This document shows, in pieces, positions 12,922-19,093 of a DNA stretch of 64,000 nt (within the stretch, counting starts at the first letter, position 1; each line of letters opens with the position of its first letter). Below the pieces are notes generated by a model. It was not told where the DNA came from, ran no database searches, and saw nothing but the letters and a program-made list of their open reading frames with translations. Source of the DNA: a virus; the IMG/VR virus record IMGVR_UViG_3300003690_000003, positions 1 to 64,000 of that record. The stretch is one strand, 5' to 3'. A program made the position numbers and the translations under genes.

Positions 12922-13127
12922 TTTGTATTTGCCTTCGAGATTAGGGTTAGGTTGCGCTCAAACGCCCAAGTTTGTTGGTTGCCGTCGAACCATGCAATCC
13001 AGTATGCGGGCCGCTTATAAGGGTGAACCCAGGCGCGGGCGTGTTTTTCTGTCACCGGACCAACTATAACTCCGCGCCACGCGACCGCCTGGGCATGTTG
13101 ATATTCAATCAGGTCGCCGCGTTGCAT
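12918..13127 (-). CDS. GDLV-family SH3-like small protein
   Basis: 69 residues, MQRGDLIEYQHAQAVAWRGV, with IVGPVTE and YWIAWFDGN strands. It overlaps the upstream member by 23 nt. A promoter-like sequence lies inside the upstream gene just before this start. Confidence 0.8.
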   Translation of the reverse strand: MQRGDLIEYQHAQAVAWRGVIVGPVTEKHARAWVHPYKRPAYWIAWFDGNQQTWAFERNLTLISKANTK

Positions 13128-13350
13128 CTACTCTCTCCACTTCATTACTATAATACCACGATGGTTCTGTGTTGTCAACCCAAGAAATAAAAAACATTGT
13201 CACGCCCTGAGCTATCACATTAGGAAGGGGAGGATCAACTCTTGAACCAGACTGGAGGGTGGAAATATCACAGGTATCAGTCACAAGACCCAAGCCCCTC
13301 TGGCCGGAAGTGAATATATGAACGCTATAAACCAAGTCACCGACTTTCAT
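13105..13350 (-). CDS. GDLV-family SH3-like small protein
   Basis: 81 residues, MKVGDLVYSVHIFTSGQRGL, with FFISWVDNTEPSWYYSNEVE near the C-terminus. The ATG overlaps the upstream stop (ATGA). The bases for VDNTEPSWYY also spell a good promoter. Confidence 0.8.
   Translation of the reverse strand: MKVGDLVYSVHIFTSGQRGLGLVTDTCDISTLQSGSRVDPPLPNVIAQGVTMFFISWVDNTEPSWYYSNEVERVDATRRPD
13150..13178 (-). promoter_or_regulatory. Candidate intragenic promoter
   Basis: TTGACA, 17 nt ending CGTGG, TATTAT: the same extended -10 style as the intergenic cassettes, but wholly inside the coding sequence of 13105..13350. It would serve 12918..13127, whose ATG lies 22 nt downstream and is preceded by a GGAGAG ribosome-binding site. 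Confidence 0.5.
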
Positions 13351-13544
13351 CTTGCGATCTCTAAGGCTTTTTCGTACCATAAAACAATATTTTGACTGTC
13401 ATACCAATAAACCTCAAACTCTTCCTCCGACTCTTCAAATCTTTCCGGCCCCATGCGAATAATAATCCCCATGCGTCCGTACGGACACGGAAACTCTTGC
13501 AAGTCCTCGCGCTGTTTATAAGTTACCAAATCACCGACCTTCAC
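13347..13544 (-). CDS. GDLV-family SH3-like small protein
   Basis: 65 residues from GTG: VKVGDLVTYKQREDLQEFPC, with RMGIIIRMGP and FEVYWYDSQ, ending LEIAR. 14-nt overlap with the upstream gene. Confidence 0.85.
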   Translation of the reverse strand: MKVGDLVTYKQREDLQEFPCPYGRMGIIIRMGPERFEESEEEFEVYWYDSQNIVLWYEKALEIAR

Positions 13545-13731
13545 TGATTACCCCCAGATACTTTTCTTCCCACCAGCCTTCGTTACCGCAAGTGTACCAC
13601 CTGATTTCCCAGCGTCGTTTCGCATTATTGCCAGACCACCCATCGATGGGGCCACGCACAATAATTCCATGCGAGGGCGTTGAGGGGGGACTGCCGCACT
13701 CAATGAATTCTACTAAATCACCGATTTTCAT
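13531..13731 (-). CDS. GDLV-family SH3-like small protein
   Basis: 66 residues, MKIGDLVEFIECGSPPSTPS, with HGIIVRGPIDG and WEIRWYTCG. It ends VISEGR: the G instead of N follows from the next gene beginning GTG AAG GTC (VKV) rather than GTG AAA ATC (VKI). Confidence 0.85.
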   Translation of the reverse strand: MKIGDLVEFIECGSPPSTPSHGIIVRGPIDGWSGNNAKRRWEIRWYTCGNEGWWEEKYLGVISEGR

Positions 13732-13867
13732 TTATTAACTCCAAGCAAGAAGGGTGTGCCTCCGCTCTCTTTCCAGAGAAAAGCTCAATCCTCGCAGTGG
13801 CATCCCCCAAAAAAACAAGAATACCTAGTCCCCGATACGGGACTCTTACCAAACTACCGATTTTCAC
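13718..13867 (-). CDS. GDLV-family SH3-like small protein (GSLV variant)
   Basis: 49 residues from GTG: VKIGSLVRVPYRGLGILVFL ... LELINENR. The upstream gene ends in TAG instead of TGA, and this changes residue 5 of this protein from Asp to Ser, a direct consequence of the shared bases. A longer frame from 13900 runs into the upstream gene and is not the start. Confidence 0.85.
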   Translation of the reverse strand: MKIGSLVRVPYRGLGILVFLGDATARIELFSGKRAEAHPSCLELINENR

Positions 13868-14063
13868 TGATAACCTCCAAAGTCTCGGGGCCGGTTGCAT
13901 AAATATCTGAGCTACCGGGGATCACAATATCGACCATCAGGTTGTCACGCTCAGGATGGGAAGTAATCTCATAAGGCTCGCGAATAACAATGTATAGTGG
14001 GCGATCCTCTATCGGAGTGCCCCAGCTTTCGGGCGTGAATGTTACCAAGTCACCGATTTTCAC
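13854..14063 (-). CDS. GDLV-family SH3-like small protein
   Basis: 69 residues from GTG: VKIGDLVTFTPESWGTPIED, with LYIVIREPYE and MVDIVIPGS, ending LEVISENR and TAG. 14-nt overlaps at both ends. Confidence 0.85.
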   Translation of the reverse strand: MKIGDLVTFTPESWGTPIEDRPLYIVIREPYEITSHPERDNLMVDIVIPGSSDIYATGPETLEVISENR

Positions 14064-14277
14064 TTACTCGCTCCAGCATGCCTCGGCTGTGCCAATCATC
14101 TATTTCTTCGTGTTCATGGTAAGTGAGTTGGTCGTCTTCGTCTCGCCAGTGGATGCCCACTTCTTCTTCGTCGGAGTCCACAAACAACACCACTCCAAGA
14201 TCATGGTCGTGGTCGGGACTGTGACGATAGTTGAATCTCACCAGATCGCCAGTGTTTAGAACCTCGCTAATCTTCAT
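14050..14277 (-). CDS. GDLV-family SH3-like small protein, first gene of block
   Basis: 75 residues, MKISEVLNTGDLVRFNYRHS, with DLGVVLFVDSDEEE and VGIHWRDE, ending LERVSENR. The ATG is exactly 6 nt after the -10 (leaderless). It leads a chain of 14-nt overlaps through 13531. Confidence 0.85.
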   Translation of the reverse strand: MKISEVLNTGDLVRFNYRHSPDHDHDLGVVLFVDSDEEEVGIHWRDEDDQLTYHEHEEIDDWHSRGMLERVSENR

Positions 14278-14283
14278 GCTTCT

Positions 14284-14312
14284 AGCATACCATGTCAGAA
14301 GCGCAGGGTCAA
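14284..14312 (-). promoter_or_regulatory. Promoter cassette, leaderless type
   Basis: TTGACC, 17 nt ending CATGG, TATGCT, AGAAGC, ATG. A palindrome copy (arm TTTTATTTGAAAATAAAGTTT) lies at about 14314-14335. Confidence 0.85.
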
Positions 14313-14334
14313 GGCTTTTATTTGAAAATAAAGT

Positions 14335-15273
14335 TTAGGCCCAAGGGGTCTTAATCTTTTCTTTCTTGTAGTGCTTCACGCACCCTCCGGGTCGGGAGTA
14401 GTCCTTTTTGAACCAGAGCGCGATGATACCGTTAGCGAAACTTTCAATAGTTCTGTTTTGCTCGGGGGGGGACTCGCCCTTAACTTGAGTCTGGAATTCT
14501 TGGCTCGTTATTTCCTGTAGTCTCTCAGTAAAAATCGCCCAATCCTTCCCCACTTTAGTTGTAGCAGCAAACAAGGCAGGATTTGCTTCGTAGATCATCG
14601 CAAAGCCGCCCAGCATGGGCTTGTTAAGCTTGTTAAGACTAGGCCACGTACCCCTAACAGTTTGGATTGATTCTTTGATAGCCTGAAGGCCCGTCGCATC
14701 ACTACCTATAAGGTTTTCCACAACGGTAAATGTTTGTGCGCTGACTCGACTACCGTGGAGGTCGCCTACGATACCACCCGGCTCGGAACAACCATAAACG
14801 TAAGCGCCACACTGTTGCATCCTGGCAACCTGCGCTTGCACTTGGGCGTCTATCTGAAACTTATGGACATACCTTTCATCGGGTGTAAGAGCCTTTGTCT
14901 TACCCCCGTTACAGTTATCGAAGTTTCTGTGATAAGTGTCCACGTCGTCTATTTCTGTAACGTAAGCCCACATGTGCGTTGCCTGTGGGAAGGTCAACCG
15001 GAACATATGTGTGGTATGATCACCGTTCATGCGTTCCAGCCGTCCCCCCGCAGCACGGATCCTGTGCACCAGCGGGGGTACATGGATGCTCCAGTCCCAT
15101 ACCCAATCGTCCGTCTGTTCATCTTTCATCTGCTTTTCTAGCTGTTTTCCCTTTGTATCTCTGTTGATCCGGGAGGGGGTGTCTACGGGGACCAGTTCTA
15201 GTTTTCCCTGCTTTCCTCTAACCTTGGGGGCGCCGGGCTTAATGGCGCATGCGCCTACAATCTTATTGCTCAT
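14335..15273 (-). CDS. Phage protein of unknown function, 312 residues
   Basis: MSNKIVGACAIKPGAPKVRG, with a Lys/Arg/Pro-rich N-terminal 50 residues, then a mixed alpha/beta body with WDWSIHVPPLVHRIRAAGG, FPQATHMWAYVTEIDDVDTY and a basic C-terminus (KHYKKEKIKTPWA). I recognise no family. It lies alone between two GDLV blocks behind a 45-nt leader. Confidence 0.8.
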   Translation of the reverse strand: MSNKIVGACAIKPGAPKVRGKQGKLELVPVDTPSRINRDTKGKQLEKQMKDEQTDDWVWDWSIHVPPLVHRIRAAGGRLERMNGDHTTHMFRLTFPQATHMWAYVTEIDDVDTYHRNFDNCNGGKTKALTPDERYVHKFQIDAQVQAQVARMQQCGAYVYGCSEPGGIVGDLHGSRVSAQTFTVVENLIGSDATGLQAIKESIQTVRGTWPSLNKLNKPMLGGFAMIYEANPALFAATTKVGKDWAIFTERLQEITSQEFQTQVKGESPPEQNRTIESFANGIIALWFKKDYSRPGGCVKHYKKEKIKTPWA

Positions 15274-15318
15274 AATATTTATCTACCTCTTTTGCAGTTG
15301 TTGTTTGACCGTCTTTAG

Positions 15319-15346
15319 AGTATAACACACTTTTTGTGAAAAGTAA
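15319..15346 (-). promoter_or_regulatory. Sigma-70-like promoter
   Basis: TTACTT, 16 nt, TATACT upstream of the 312-residue gene. It overlaps no coding sequence. Confidence 0.6.
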
Positions 15347-15354
15347 CCCTTTTT

Positions 15355-15573
15355 TCAAAAATATTTCTTAATTATTTCAAGATGGCCTACTTCGTGGCAA
15401 TCGCGCCCCAAGGGCCAGTGAACTTCAATGGGGGTGTAGGAAATATCATTATGCGCGGCGGGAACCTCGGAGTGTTCCTTGATAACGATACCGACCGCAT
15501 CGTGATTTATGTTGGGATACCACGCGGCTACCACTCCATCGGGCGTCAGCCGCACAAGATCGCCAATGTTCAT
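15355..15573 (-). CDS. GDLV-family SH3-like small protein
   Basis: 72 residues, MNIGDLVRLTPDGVVAAWYP, with AVGIVIKEH and PIEVHWPLG, ending LEIIKKYF. ATGA overlap with the preceding gene; an in-frame extension to 15645 lies within that gene. Confidence 0.8.
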   Translation of the reverse strand: MNIGDLVRLTPDGVVAAWYPNINHDAVGIVIKEHSEVPAAHNDISYTPIEVHWPLGRDCHEVGHLEIIKKYF

Positions 15574-15809
15574 GCTGCAACCGATATTACCCTGATTTGG
15601 TTTTTGGTACAATGAGAGACGCGTTCGTGCTGCATCGAGTTCCATACAAGAAACCTCGGATTTTCAAACCAACGAACAACAAAACCATCCGTTAGGCTAT
15701 AGTGAGCGTTCAAAAAGCTCTTTTCTTCAACGATGATGCCTTGTCCTTCGACATAGCCCCGCTTAGTTTCAACGAGGGAACCGACTCTATACTTGCTTTT
15801 TCGTGCCAT
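15570..15809 (-). CDS. GDLV-family SH3-like small protein, first gene of block
   Basis: 79 residues, MARKSKYRVGSLVETKRGYV, with GQGIIVEEKSF and FVVRWFENP, ending IRVISVAA. The ATG is 6 nt after a near-consensus -10 (leaderless). Confidence 0.8.
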   Translation of the reverse strand: MARKSKYRVGSLVETKRGYVEGQGIIVEEKSFLNAHYSLTDGFVVRWFENPRFLVWNSMQHERVSHCTKNQIRVISVAA

Positions 15810-15815
15810 GTTTAT

Positions 15816-15844
15816 ATCATATCATCTTTCGCTGCTGGTGTCAA
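15816..15844 (-). promoter_or_regulatory. Promoter cassette, leaderless type
   Basis: TTGACA, 17 nt ending ATGA, TATGAT, ATAAAC, ATG. It lies in the last codons of the upstream gene 15822..16151. Confidence 0.85.
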
Positions 15845-16151
15845 GAGGAAAATCATCCAATGCGTTCAAATAGGCCACACCGTTCGGGACTTGCCCTCGC
15901 AAGATGCCGCCGTGCTTTGCTATGACAGTGTTCACCACCTCTACGGGAACGTAAGCATACACCGTTTCGGTGGGTTCGTCGGGACGTTCGGCCCAAGGTA
16001 TAATGATTTCTTCCCGGTGGCTCGGATAACCGATTTCTACCTCCGTATACTTCTCCGCGTCGTCGGTGCGCGGATCGCAGTATGCGCCGTGGTGTCCCTG
16101 AACAGACATAAAAAATCCGTCCGCACATACTACTCTTTTATTCAGAGCCAT
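15822..16151 (-). CDS. Phage protein of unknown function, 109 residues
   Basis: MALNKRVVCADGFFMSVQGH, then GAYCDPRTDDAEKYTEVEIG, EIIIPWAERPDEPTETVYAY and PVEVVNTVIAKHGG. It has the feel of a small alpha/beta domain for which I know no function. Directly downstream of tRNA-Ile and probably co-transcribed with it. Confidence 0.75.
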   Translation of the reverse strand: MALNKRVVCADGFFMSVQGHHGAYCDPRTDDAEKYTEVEIGYPSHREEIIIPWAERPDEPTETVYAYVPVEVVNTVIAKHGGILRGQVPNGVAYLNALDDFPLDTSSER

Positions 16152-16168
16152 TTTCTTTCCTTTGGTAT

Positions 16169-16245
16169 TGGTAGGGCAGGCGGGACTTGAACCCGCGACC
16201 TGCGCTTTATAAGAACGCTACTCTGACCTACTGAGTTACTGCCCT
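16169..16245 (-). tRNA. tRNA-Ile(UAU)
   Basis: A full cloverleaf: acceptor AGGGCAG/CTGCCCT, D stem ACTC/GAGT, anticodon stem GCGTT/AGCGC with loop CTTATAA (anticodon UAU, reading AUA), T stem GCGGG/CCCGC with TTCAAGT, discriminator A and encoded CCA. Bacteria normally read AUA with a lysidine-modified CAU anticodon, so a direct UAU tRNA widens decoding for an A/T-rich gene set. Confidence 0.92.
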
Positions 16246-16294
16246 GCGCGGGGTAGATCATTTTTGAGTATTCTCTTAGGTTCGTAAGCACCGT

Positions 16295-16429
16295 CTAACT
16301 CTTTTTCTTGTTCTTCTTAACCTCGGGCTTCTTTTTGTCCACAGGAAACTTGTTGCCGTGCCTGTCGATTTTAATATATCCCTTATCGGTCTTAACAATC
16401 ATATAACTCTGTTCATTTCTTCTGGGCAT
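16295..16429 (-). CDS. Small basic protein
   Basis: 44 residues, MPRRNEQSYMIVKTDKGYIK, with a lysine-rich tail ending VKKNKKKS. The start overlaps the end of the upstream gene in another frame. An internal ATG (MIVKTDKG) is a possible alternative start. Function unknown. Confidence 0.6.
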   Translation of the reverse strand: MPRRNEQSYMIVKTDKGYIKIDRHGNKFPVDKKKPEVKKNKKKS

Positions 16430-16691
16430 TATTCTTCTTTCTACTCTCGTAGGTTTCTTTTGCCCGCCCGCCGCCGGGTGGGGTTGCCCACCCCAAGAGG
16501 TACGACCTCTGTCGGCCGTCGGCCTTCGTTCCCGTGAAATAGCGAGAGGGCCCAGCCCTCATCGCGTCAGGAGCGTTAGGCATATGCCCGGTTTTCATGT
16601 TCTCGCGGATCTCTTTGTCGGTGTTGCCATACGGCGACCACCAGCCCCCCACCGACAACTTAATCTTTCCATCTGGTCCCATTACGCTCAT
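16413..16691 (-). CDS. WWSPYGNTD-type phage protein, copy 1
   Basis: 92 residues. The N-terminal MSVMGPDGKIKLSVGGWWSP and YGNTDKEIRENMKTGHMPN are closely matched in the protein at 17044..17313, so the two are paralogs. Both end in a KESYE/KETYESRKK-like basic helix, but the middles differ. The family is unknown to me. It lies between tRNA-Leu and tRNA-Ile. Confidence 0.75.
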   Translation of the reverse strand: MSVMGPDGKIKLSVGGWWSPYGNTDKEIRENMKTGHMPNAPDAMRAGPSRYFTGTKADGRQRSYLLGWATPPGGGRAKETYESRKKNNAQKK

Positions 16692-16693
16692 AT

Positions 16694-16939
16694 TTATCCA
16701 AGTCCATTCATTGTGGTATTAACATCACCTTGACCGGAGAGTTCAGCAATCGGCTTAAATGTCCCTCCATCCTCCGGGTGCAGCGCAGTCATAAGGGTGG
16801 GATGCGGCCCAATAATCTTGTGTAGACTGATATACCAAAAACACTGTTCCTCGGCATCCCATTTGGCAACCGCTGTATCTTCGTGGATACCAAAATAACT
16901 TAGGTTATTCTTGAGTCTACTTTTAGCAAAATATTCCAT
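16694..16939 (-). CDS. Phage protein of unknown function, 81 residues
   Basis: MEYFAKSRLKNNLSYFGIHE, with AVAKWDAEEQCFWYISLHKI and a C-terminal PIAELSGQGDV. Start chosen at 16939, just after tRNA-Leu, because the longer frame would run into the tRNA. Confidence 0.65.
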   Translation of the reverse strand: MEYFAKSRLKNNLSYFGIHEDTAVAKWDAEEQCFWYISLHKIIGPHPTLMTALHPEDGGTFKPIAELSGQGDVNTTMNGLG

Positions 16940-16951
16940 TTTATTCCTTAT

Positions 16952-17037
16952 TGGTAGCGCGGGCGGGACTCGAACCCGCAAGCCCCACGGGCGGCAGATT
17001 TTGAGTCTGCTGTGTATACCAGTTCCACCACCGCGCC
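16952..17037 (-). tRNA. tRNA-Leu(CAA)
   Basis: 86-nt class II tRNA with a long variable arm (CGCCCGTGGGGCTT region). Acceptor GGCGCGG/CCGCGCT (one G-U pair), anticodon stem GCAGA/TCTGC with loop CTCAAAA (anticodon CAA, codon UUG), T stem GCGGG/CCCGC with TTCGAGT, discriminator A and encoded CCA. Confidence 0.92.
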
Positions 17038-17043
17038 AAGCTG

Positions 17044-17313
17044 TTACTTCTTTCTTTTCTCGTAAGATTCTTTTGCTTTGCCGTTGATCGCACCAATGTC
17101 TTCCAGGAAGTCAGACATCTGCTCGTCCCGTTGCCCTCTGGCGGCGCTGGCGACGACGAGGGCGATGTACGCCCGGGGCACCCGCCCGTCGGGCACATTG
17201 GGCATTTGCCCCATTTTTAGGTTCTCGCGGATCTCTTTATCGGTGTTACCGTAAGGCGACCACCAACTTCCATCTACGTAGTATACTTTTCCATCGGTTT
17301 TCATCAGGCTCAT
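17044..17313 (-). CDS. WWSPYGNTD-type phage protein, copy 2
   Basis: 89 residues, MSLMKTDGKVYYVDGSWWSP, then YGNTDKEIRENLKMGQMPNV, a helical middle and KESYEKRKK. Paralog of 16413..16691. Its ATG overlaps the stop of a 9-codon leader ORF (ATGA), with AGGAAG inside that ORF as ribosome-binding site. Confidence 0.8.
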   Translation of the reverse strand: MSLMKTDGKVYYVDGSWWSPYGNTDKEIRENLKMGQMPNVPDGRVPRAYIALVVASAARGQRDEQMSDFLEDIGAINGKAKESYEKRKK

Positions 17314-17339
17314 ATTTGCTTCCTGTGAGGGGTGTCCAT
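17310..17339 (-). CDS. Possible leaderless 9-residue leader peptide
   Basis: MDTPHRKQI followed by TGA. Its ATG lies exactly 6 nt after the -10, as in the other leaderless cassettes, and its stop overlaps the next ATG. It probably feeds ribosomes to 17044..17313. Confidence 0.45.
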   Translation of the reverse strand: MDTPHRKQI

Positions 17340-17345
17340 CTTTCT

Positions 17346-17374
17346 ATCTTACTACAACGCAGAACGTCTGTCAA
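17346..17374 (-). promoter_or_regulatory. Promoter cassette, leaderless type
   Basis: TTGACA, 17 nt, TAAGAT, AGAAAG, ATG. The -35 lies in the last codons of the upstream gene, whose TAG stop is the end of the spacer. Confidence 0.8.
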
Positions 17375-17588
17375 GACTTTTTTCCACTATTTTGCTCACC
17401 AACTCAAAATCATCCGTGAATACCTCGCGTGTCGATCTTCCAAATTGTACGCGGCCGATGGTATAAACGTATCCATACTTTGCGTGCTCTATAGGCCAAG
17501 AATCAAGAAATATGCCAACTTTGGGATCCCGAAGATCCCTTATAACTCCATCTTTGAACATTACGAGATCACCCGCTGAGAACTTCAT
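17352..17588 (-). CDS. GDLV-family SH3-like small protein
   Basis: 78 residues, MKFSAGDLVMFKDGVIRDLR, with KVGIFLDSWPI and TIGRVQFGRS. The family part ends FELVSK and is followed by an extra VEKSLDRRSAL tail made of promoter sequence. It overlaps the upstream member by 20 nt. Confidence 0.8.
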   Translation of the reverse strand: MKFSAGDLVMFKDGVIRDLRDPKVGIFLDSWPIEHAKYGYVYTIGRVQFGRSTREVFTDDFELVSKIVEKSLDRRSAL

Positions 17589-17757
17589 CTGCCCTGCTTA
17601 CAAGTTTAAACTCGCCGTCTATTACTTCTTTTGGAAAAAGACTTTCTTCGTTATCTCGCACTGACCGTAAATGGTAGCTATATTCTCCAACTTCCGTCAC
17701 AAGCCAGCGGATAATTAACTTTTTGTTTTCTATGATGTCGCCTACTTTAAAGTTCAT
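17569..17757 (-). CDS. GDLV-family SH3-like small protein
   Basis: 62 residues, MNFKVGDIIENKKLIIRWLV, with VTEVGEYSYHL and FKLVSRADEVLSG. It overlaps the end of the HNH endonuclease gene by 11 nt. Confidence 0.75.
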   Translation of the reverse strand: MNFKVGDIIENKKLIIRWLVTEVGEYSYHLRSVRDNEESLFPKEVIDGEFKLVSRADEVLSG

Positions 17758-18226
17758 AATATGTGTCGGGCGTCCTCTCTATTAACAGCCGGTGACTGTA
17801 ATGATTTTGCTCGATTGCTGTTTTTCTCCTATGACACGAAGCGCATCGTGTTTCACACTTGTCAAGTTCTGCTTCAATCCGCAGCCAGCCGTAACCTTGT
17901 CCCAAAAGGCTCGATATGTCTTTATCTTTGTCGCGCATATGATCGCTCTCTAAAACGCGTGGATCTGCTTCTCCGCAATCTACACAGGGATTCTCCAAAT
18001 AATGTCGAAGGAGCTTGTGTCGATTTTCTTCGATTCGCTTTGCTTTACATGCGCCAATCTTTTTAATTTGACTTGTGCGATTCTTTTTATAATACTCTCT
18101 ATTACGCTGGTGCGTACATTGTCGGCACTGAGTTTGGTGCCCATCTTTGCGGTTGGCCGCTTTGTTATATTCGCTTAACGGCTTTTCTTGTTTACACAAA
18201 GTACATTTTTTTGATTCTGTTTTCAT
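17747..18226 (-). CDS. HNH endonuclease with N-terminal zinc finger
   Basis: 159 residues. The N-terminus has CTLCKQEKPLSEYNKAANRK and CRQCTHQRNREYYKKN, a CxxC...CxxC motif often attached to phage HNH nucleases. The HNH part shows CVDCGEADPRVLESDHM and RCASCHRRK. HNH proteins of this type are often mobile nicking or homing enzymes. It sits between tRNA-Lys and a GDLV block, a typical insertion site. Start at 18226 chosen because the longer frame enters the tRNA. Confidence 0.88.
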   Translation of the reverse strand: MKTESKKCTLCKQEKPLSEYNKAANRKDGHQTQCRQCTHQRNREYYKKNRTSQIKKIGACKAKRIEENRHKLLRHYLENPCVDCGEADPRVLESDHMRDKDKDISSLLGQGYGWLRIEAELDKCETRCASCHRRKTAIEQNHYSHRLLIERTPDTYYEL

Positions 18227-18235
18227 AACAAAAGT

Positions 18236-18311
18236 TGGAGGGCCGGGTGGGACTCGAACCCACAACAAGAAGATTAAAAGTCTCCTACTCTGCCTGTTGA
18301 GTTACCGGCCC
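18236..18311 (-). tRNA. tRNA-Lys(UUU)
   Basis: Acceptor GGGCCGG/CCGGCCC, D stem ACTC/GAGT, anticodon stem GGAGA/TCTTC with loop CTTTTAA (anticodon UUU), T stem GTGGG/CCCAC with TTCGAGT, encoded CCA. The discriminator base reads U, unusual for lysine tRNAs. Confidence 0.92.
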
Positions 18312-18329
18312 ATTCATCCTTACACCCTT

Positions 18330-18358
18330 ATCGTAACACTGTTTTGGCATAAAGTCAA
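18330..18358 (-). promoter_or_regulatory. Promoter for tRNA-Lys / HNH gene
   Basis: TTGACT, 17 nt, TACGAT, ending about 18 nt before the first base of tRNA-Lys. The -35 overlaps the stop codon of the upstream gene. Confidence 0.75.
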
Positions 18359-18546
18359 CAGTTCTTTTTCATTTCTTTGGCTGCACTCACAATCTCTAAC
18401 CAATTGTGTGCATAGTTTTCTGTAAGATAAGGAGGCTGAAGCCACTGAATACTTATATGCCCCGTCACAGGACCTACGGCCACCACTAGTGCCAAATCGT
18501 CGCCGGCTGGATCACGAACCAAGTCACCTACTTTAAATCGCTCCAC
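18355..18546 (-). CDS. GDLV-family SH3-like small protein
   Basis: 63 residues from GTG: VERFKVGDLVRDPAGDDLAL, with VVAVGPV and ISIQWLQP, ending WLEIVSAAKEMKKNC. It overlaps the upstream gene by exactly 14 nt although the overlapping bases differ from the SENR/KIGD consensus. Confidence 0.8.
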   Translation of the reverse strand: MERFKVGDLVRDPAGDDLALVVAVGPVTGHISIQWLQPPYLTENYAHNWLEIVSAAKEMKKNC

Positions 18547-18757
18547 TTACAACCTCAAATGGTGCATAAGGCAACTCATCCCGCCACCTATCATCATATT
18601 CCGAAGTACCGTAGTAAGGGTGCACTCCACTAAACCAGTTAATCTTTACCTTTTCAGCATTCACTTCAAGAAGAATACCGAGCCAGTTGGCGCAGTATCC
18701 CAGTCCTGGGGTAGAAGTATGTTCCTTTGAAAATCTGACCAAATCACCGATTTTCAT
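18533..18757 (-). CDS. GDLV-family SH3-like small protein
   Basis: 74 residues, MKIGDLVRFSKEHTSTPGLG, with LGILLEVNAEKV and INWFSG, ending FEVVSGAI. TAATG junction with the upstream gene. Confidence 0.85.
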   Translation of the reverse strand: MKIGDLVRFSKEHTSTPGLGYCANWLGILLEVNAEKVKINWFSGVHPYYGTSEYDDRWRDELPYAPFEVVSGAI

Positions 18758-18951
18758 TAGTTGCTTTCCAAACCTATTTTAATGGCTTCCGCCAGCGTAT
18801 CAAAGTAATAGTAAGCCATTTCAGTGTATCCCATTGTGGGATGATACACCTTATAAAGAAGTTCGTTCTCATGGGGATCGAGGCGCTGTCCAACGAAAAG
18901 GCATATGCCCCCTGGAGTGCAGCACATCCAAATGAGATCACCGGTTTTCAC
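18757..18951 (-). CDS. GDLV-family SH3-like small protein
   Basis: 64 residues from GTG: VKTGDLIWMCCTPGGICLFV, with YKVYHPTMGY; C-terminus AIKIGLESN. 14-nt overlap with the upstream SENR end. Confidence 0.8.
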   Translation of the reverse strand: MKTGDLIWMCCTPGGICLFVGQRLDPHENELLYKVYHPTMGYTEMAYYYFDTLAEAIKIGLESN

Positions 18952-19093
18952 TTAGAACCTCCACTGCTTTTGGAGAAGTCCAAAAGGTTCCGTACTGTCC
19001 ATCCCACCGGACTTTTATATACAGGCCATTCGTTTCAACCACTATCCCCAGGCGCGTAGCACTATATCTTCTTACCAAATCACCAACCTTCAT
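18938..19093 (-). CDS. GDLV-family SH3-like small protein
   Basis: 51 residues, MKVGDLVRRYSATRLGIVVE ... VKVRWDGQ-like strand (IKVRWDGQ) ... VEVLSENR. ATGA overlap with the upstream member. Nearly a minimal version of the domain. Confidence 0.8.
   Translation of the reverse strand: MKVGDLVRRYSATRLGIVVETNGLYIKVRWDGQYGTFWTSPKAVEVLSENR

Noticed and set aside
9872-14063. Regularly spaced ~20-bp repeats suggesting a CRISPR array
   Set aside because: The repeats are the gene junctions, 130-220 bp apart, and the intervals are coding sequences of the paralogs, not spacers.
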